A stretch of DNA of 64,000 nt from Rheinheimera sp. 4Y26 (GTDB lineage: Bacteria; Pseudomonadota; Gammaproteobacteria; Enterobacterales; Alteromonadaceae): NCBI RefSeq assembly GCF_025245835.1, contig NZ_JAOBWS010000001.1:682001-746000 (forward strand), read 5' to 3'. The translations under genes were made by a program, and so were the position numbers. The notes below the pieces were generated by a model. It did no database searches, was not told where the DNA came from, and worked only from the letters and a program-made list of their open reading frames with translations. Shown in pieces: positions 60,728 to 64,000 of this stretch; the first letter of the stretch is position 1, and the number at the start of each line of letters is the position of its first letter.

Positions 60728-61140
60728 TGGCCGCTGTGAAACCCGTTAGCCAGGGTTTTGTGCTAATTGAAATCATGGTGGTGGTGGCGCTGATTGGCAT
60801 TATTTTATCAGTGGCTTTGCCCGGTTATCAGCAGCATGTACTTGGCAGTTACCGGCGTGAAGCCTGTGCTGAGCTGCTCAAAGTGGCCAATATGCAGCAA
60901 TTATTATTGGCTGAGCAATACAGGTACAGCGCCGATCTCACCGAGTTTGGTTTTGCCCACAGCAGTTATCTGACCGAATCAGGGCGTTTTCGCATCTCGG
61001 CAGTGTTAACCAGTCAGGGTTATCAGCTCAATGCCATGGCTACCGGGGCTCAGCAAAAAGACAGCGATTGCCAGTTATTCCAGCTGGATCAGTATGGGGT
61101 GAAAAGTAGTCAGCCCGCTAGCGACTGCTGGTTGCCATAA
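60727..61140 (+). CDS. PilE-like minor pilin, cluster B
   Basis: 137 residues. Leader ending VSQG / FVLIEIMVVVALIGIILSVA with Glu+5, PilE-like globular domain (REACAELLKVANMQQLLLAEQYRY) and Cys pair (DSDCQLFQL, SDCWLP), parallel to cluster A PilE. Start at 60727 overlaps the preceding stop. Last gene of cluster B; a terminator follows. Confidence 0.85.
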   Translation: MAAVKPVSQGFVLIEIMVVVALIGIILSVALPGYQQHVLGSYRREACAELLKVANMQQLLLAEQYRYSADLTEFGFAHSSYLTESGRFRISAVLTSQGYQLNAMATGAQQKDSDCQLFQLDQYGVKSSQPASDCWLP

Positions 61141-61175
61141 CGCTATCAGTTTTTGAATTGCCCTTTGCTGCATTA

Positions 61176-61214
61176 AAAAATCCTCTGCGCTTAGGCGAAG
61201 CACGGAGGATTTTT
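61176..61214. terminator. terminator between cluster B and convergent fimT
   Basis: Outer stem AAAAATCCTC / GAGGATTTTT with a GC-rich inner arm; T run on the plus strand, A run on the left, so it can serve both convergent operons. Confidence 0.8.
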
Positions 61215-61242
61215 GTTATTTGCACGGGCAACAATGCGGAGG

Positions 61243-61791
61243 TTATTGCGGGCAGGGCGTGTCAACATAGTGCAGCTGGCTGCGACCAGCCTGGCTGATG
61301 CTTAGCTTGTAATGCCAGTGATATTGTTTAGCACAATAAATAAAGGTGCCGTTTTGCAGCACATTTAAACTGCCATCCCGGCGAAACTGCAGTTGCTCCC
61401 TGTTGTAATACAACCAATGTGAATTGATAGGTTTGTCCAGTTGTTGCAACATGGCCAGGGCACCTGAGCCCGGTGTCTGGCGCAGGATCTGAATAGGCAC
61501 CTGCCACCACTGATTGACACATTGATTGCCCTTAAGCGGGCAGAAAGTCACAGTACTGCCCGAACTAATGGCCTCGACTCTGGCATATTGCAGTTGTTGT
61601 TTTAATTGCCGTACATAACTTTCGGCCTGTTGCCTGGCCACCAGCTCCTGTAGCGATGGTAATCCCAGCATCAATAACAACAGCATCAGATTCAGTACTA
61701 TCATCAGTTCGAGCAGACTAAAACCTTGTTGTTGCAGTTGTTGGCACTGGCCTGAGGTGCGCTTTTTTATGGCAATAAAGGCGGGCATCAC
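61243..61791 (-). CDS. second FimT/GspH-like pseudopilin
   Basis: 182 residues, minus strand, convergent with cluster B. Leader ends QQQG / FSLLELMIVLNLMLLLLMLG with Glu+5; GspH-type body with ARQQAESYVRQLKQQLQYA, ARVEAISSGSTVTFCPL and a C-terminal Cys. Cluster B contains no fimT of its own, so this gene could complete that set although it is transcribed separately. Start is ATG at 61791 or the next codon. Confidence 0.82.
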   Translation of the reverse strand: MMPAFIAIKKRTSGQCQQLQQQGFSLLELMIVLNLMLLLLMLGLPSLQELVARQQAESYVRQLKQQLQYARVEAISSGSTVTFCPLKGNQCVNQWWQVPIQILRQTPGSGALAMLQQLDKPINSHWLYYNREQLQFRRDGSLNVLQNGTFIYCAKQYHWHYKLSISQAGRSQLHYVDTPCPQ

Positions 61792-61967
61792 AAAATCCTT
61801 TTTGTGTAGCGGGTTCTGATAACCATAGCGCAGTTTTTTGCGGCGGCAAATTTACCGGATGCCTTGCTTCACAAGGAGCTGCGGCGCAGAAGGCGCGATA
61901 TCGGGTTTGAGAATCCCCTGAAAAATCGCTACCATAGCGCGGAATTTTTCTGAACAGGTCAGGCCTT

Positions 61968-63596
61968 ATGTCGCAGTCTCTTTCAATCAGTCTGGTGCAG
62001 CAGCAGTTTCCGATAGGTGCAGTAAGGCAAAACGTGTTGCAGGTGATTGAACTGGCCAACACCGCAGGCACAGATCTGGTGGTATTTCCTGAACTGACAC
62101 TCACCGGTTATCCACCGGAAGACTTGTTATTCCGTGATGACTTATTCACTCTGGTGGAAACAGGGTTACAGGACATTCAGGCGGCAGCATACCCAGGTGT
62201 ATTGGTGGTGGGGCATCCATGGCGTCAGGATGGCCTGTTATACAATGCTGCTTCTGTCATTCAAAACGGCAAGCTGATTGGCCGCTATTTTAAGCAGGAA
62301 CTGCCAAACTACGGTGTGTTTGACGAAAAACGTTATTTTACACCAGGCAATGCCGAAGATATCTGCACTTTTACCATTAAAAATCAAACCTTTGCTGTGC
62401 TGATTTGTGAAGACGTCTGGCATGGCCATCCGGCAGCCGCCGCTAAAGCCGCAGGCGCGGACTGGGCTTTGGTGCTCAATGCGTCCCCTTATGAAACCGG
62501 CAAAATCGCCCAGCGCCAGCATCTGCTCTCCACACTGGCAGAACGTTTACATCTGGGTTTTGTTTATGTCAATCAGGCACAAGGCCAGGATGAGCTGGTG
62601 TTTGACGGCAGCTCAATGCTGGTCAACCCGGATGGCAAACTGGCACTGCAGGCGCCGGCCTTTGAACGCGATATTTACCGGGCAGAACTGCACAAAAATT
62701 CTGCCCATGTTTTTGCCAGTCACCAGCTGGTGCAGCCGTCACCTTTGTCCTTTGAAGCTGAGGTGTATCAGGCCTTAGTGATGGCCACCCGCGATTATAT
62801 TCAGCAAAACGGTTTTCCGGGCGCTGTACTTGGCCTGTCCGGCGGTATTGATTCGGCCTTAACCCTGGCTATTGCTGTGGATGCCATCGGCGCCGACAAA
62901 GTGCAGGCACTGATGTTGCCGTTCCGCTATACCTCGTCGATGAGTGTGGAAGACGCCACAGCCCAGGCCAACACCATGGGCGTAAAGTTTGACATAGTGT
63001 CGATTGAGCCTATGTACGACAGTTATATGCAGCAACTCACCCCACTTTTTGCCGGTAAAGGCGTGGATACCACAGAAGAAAACCTGCAAGCGCGTTTGCG
63101 CGGTGTGCTGCTGATGGCAATGTCGAATAAAACCGGCAAAATGCTGTTAACCACGGGCAATAAAAGCGAAGTGGCTGTGGGTTATTGCACCTTGTACGGT
63201 GATATGTGTGGTGGTTTTGCCGTCATTAAAGACGTGCCAAAAACCCTGGTGTTCCGTTTGGCGGCATATCGCAACAGCATATCGCCAGTGATCCCACAGC
63301 GGGTGATCGACAGACCCCCTTCAGCTGAGCTGGCACCTGGCCAGACCGATCAGGACAATCTGCCGCCTTATGATGAGCTGGACGCTATTATTGAGGCCTA
63401 TCTGGAGCAGGATAAATCGCTGTTGGAGATAACGGCGATGGGCTATGCTGAAGCAACAGTCAAACGTGTACTGAACCTGATTGATTTAAATGAATATAAA
63501 AGACGTCAGTCGGCGGTGGGGCCAAAAATCACCAGCCGGAACTTTGGTAAAGACAGACGCTATCCGATCACTTCGGCCATGCGCAAACAGCGGTAG
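61968..63596 (+). CDS. nadE: glutamine-dependent NAD+ synthetase NadE
   Basis: Two-domain enzyme making NAD from nicotinate adenine dinucleotide with glutamine as ammonia donor. N-terminal nitrilase-type glutaminase (Glu in ELTLTGYPPEDLL, catalytic Cys in VLICEDVWHG) and C-terminal synthetase with GLSGGIDSALTLA and TTGNKSEVAVGY. 542 residues, the bacterial two-domain form; E. coli has only the ammonia-dependent domain. glnB follows after 9 bp. Confidence 0.95.
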   Translation: MSQSLSISLVQQQFPIGAVRQNVLQVIELANTAGTDLVVFPELTLTGYPPEDLLFRDDLFTLVETGLQDIQAAAYPGVLVVGHPWRQDGLLYNAASVIQNGKLIGRYFKQELPNYGVFDEKRYFTPGNAEDICTFTIKNQTFAVLICEDVWHGHPAAAAKAAGADWALVLNASPYETGKIAQRQHLLSTLAERLHLGFVYVNQAQGQDELVFDGSSMLVNPDGKLALQAPAFERDIYRAELHKNSAHVFASHQLVQPSPLSFEAEVYQALVMATRDYIQQNGFPGAVLGLSGGIDSALTLAIAVDAIGADKVQALMLPFRYTSSMSVEDATAQANTMGVKFDIVSIEPMYDSYMQQLTPLFAGKGVDTTEENLQARLRGVLLMAMSNKTGKMLLTTGNKSEVAVGYCTLYGDMCGGFAVIKDVPKTLVFRLAAYRNSISPVIPQRVIDRPPSAELAPGQTDQDNLPPYDELDAIIEAYLEQDKSLLEITAMGYAEATVKRVLNLIDLNEYKRRQSAVGPKITSRNFGKDRRYPITSAMRKQR

Positions 63597-63944
<348 letters not shown>

Positions 63945-64000
63945 TCTGGTGTCAGAGATAGTCTCTGCCTCGCAGGCTTTAGTGCCTGAACCCCACAAAG
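63945..64000 (+). other. end-of-window spacer with two hairpins
   Basis: CAGAGA-TAG-TCTCTG (63953-63967) and CAGGC-TTTAGT-GCCTG (63973-63988), both perfect, in the last 56 bp. No T run is seen before the window ends; could be a terminator region or the edge of a repeat. Confidence 0.3.

Overview
The window is chromosomal DNA from a Gram-negative gammaproteobacterium. Gene order and protein content point to an Alteromonadales/Rheinheimera-like bacterium: isc operon, ndk-rlmN-pilF-rodZ-ispG-hisS-yfgM-bamB-der, xseA/guaBA, and rpsT/murJ-ribF-ileS-lspA-fkpB-ispH followed by a type IV pilus minor-pilin locus. The genus is inferred from protein character, not proven. Coding density is high. I see no rRNA, tRNA, CRISPR array, insertion sequence or prophage.

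Layout. 1-4633: Fe-S cluster assembly operon (iscS cut by the window edge, iscU, iscA, hscB, hscA, fdx), ending at a terminator without iscX. 4879-7546: two paralogous outer-membrane porins and a small PstS-like periplasmic protein. 7719-18363: conserved housekeeping block in which PilF carries an unusual C-terminal pair of LysM domains and the der leader is a run of hairpins. 18499-24138: nucleotidyltransferase-like protein, xseA (minus), guaB, guaA (with a hairpin-bearing, repeat-like spacer) and a small membrane coiled-coil protein. 24324-30694: tadA, a 55-residue very basic protein, mltF and purL. 30853-37453: ompW with FNR-like boxes, a sugar permease, a bifunctional acyltransferase resembling ornithine-lipid synthase OlsF, ghrA, a crotonase lacking both usual catalytic glutamates, and a GNAT enzyme. 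37609-41059: a 36-residue membrane peptide, smrA, an internally duplicated four-helix membrane protein, an M28 peptidase and a HlyU-type regulator preceded by about 400 bp of structured noncoding DNA.

41237-48994 is the rpsT/murJ-ribF-ileS-lspA-fkpB-ispH block. 49005-50779 encodes an AlgZ/AlgR-like two-component pair. 50984-61791 is the most remarkable region: a complete minor-pilin operon (fimT, pilV, pilW, pilX, pilY1, pilE), followed directly by a second, divergent set (pilV-, pilW- and pilX-like genes, a reduced PilY1-like protein with no von Willebrand A domain, and a pilE-like gene), then a convergent second fimT. The window ends with nadE and glnB.

How it works together: most genes are core functions (Fe-S assembly, isoprenoid and purine synthesis, translation, outer-membrane biogenesis). 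The accessory theme is the type IV pilus: PilF supports secretin assembly, LspA and signal peptidases process envelope proteins, AlgZ/AlgR probably regulates the adjacent pilin operon, and the two minor-pilin/PilY sets could build alternative pilus tips.
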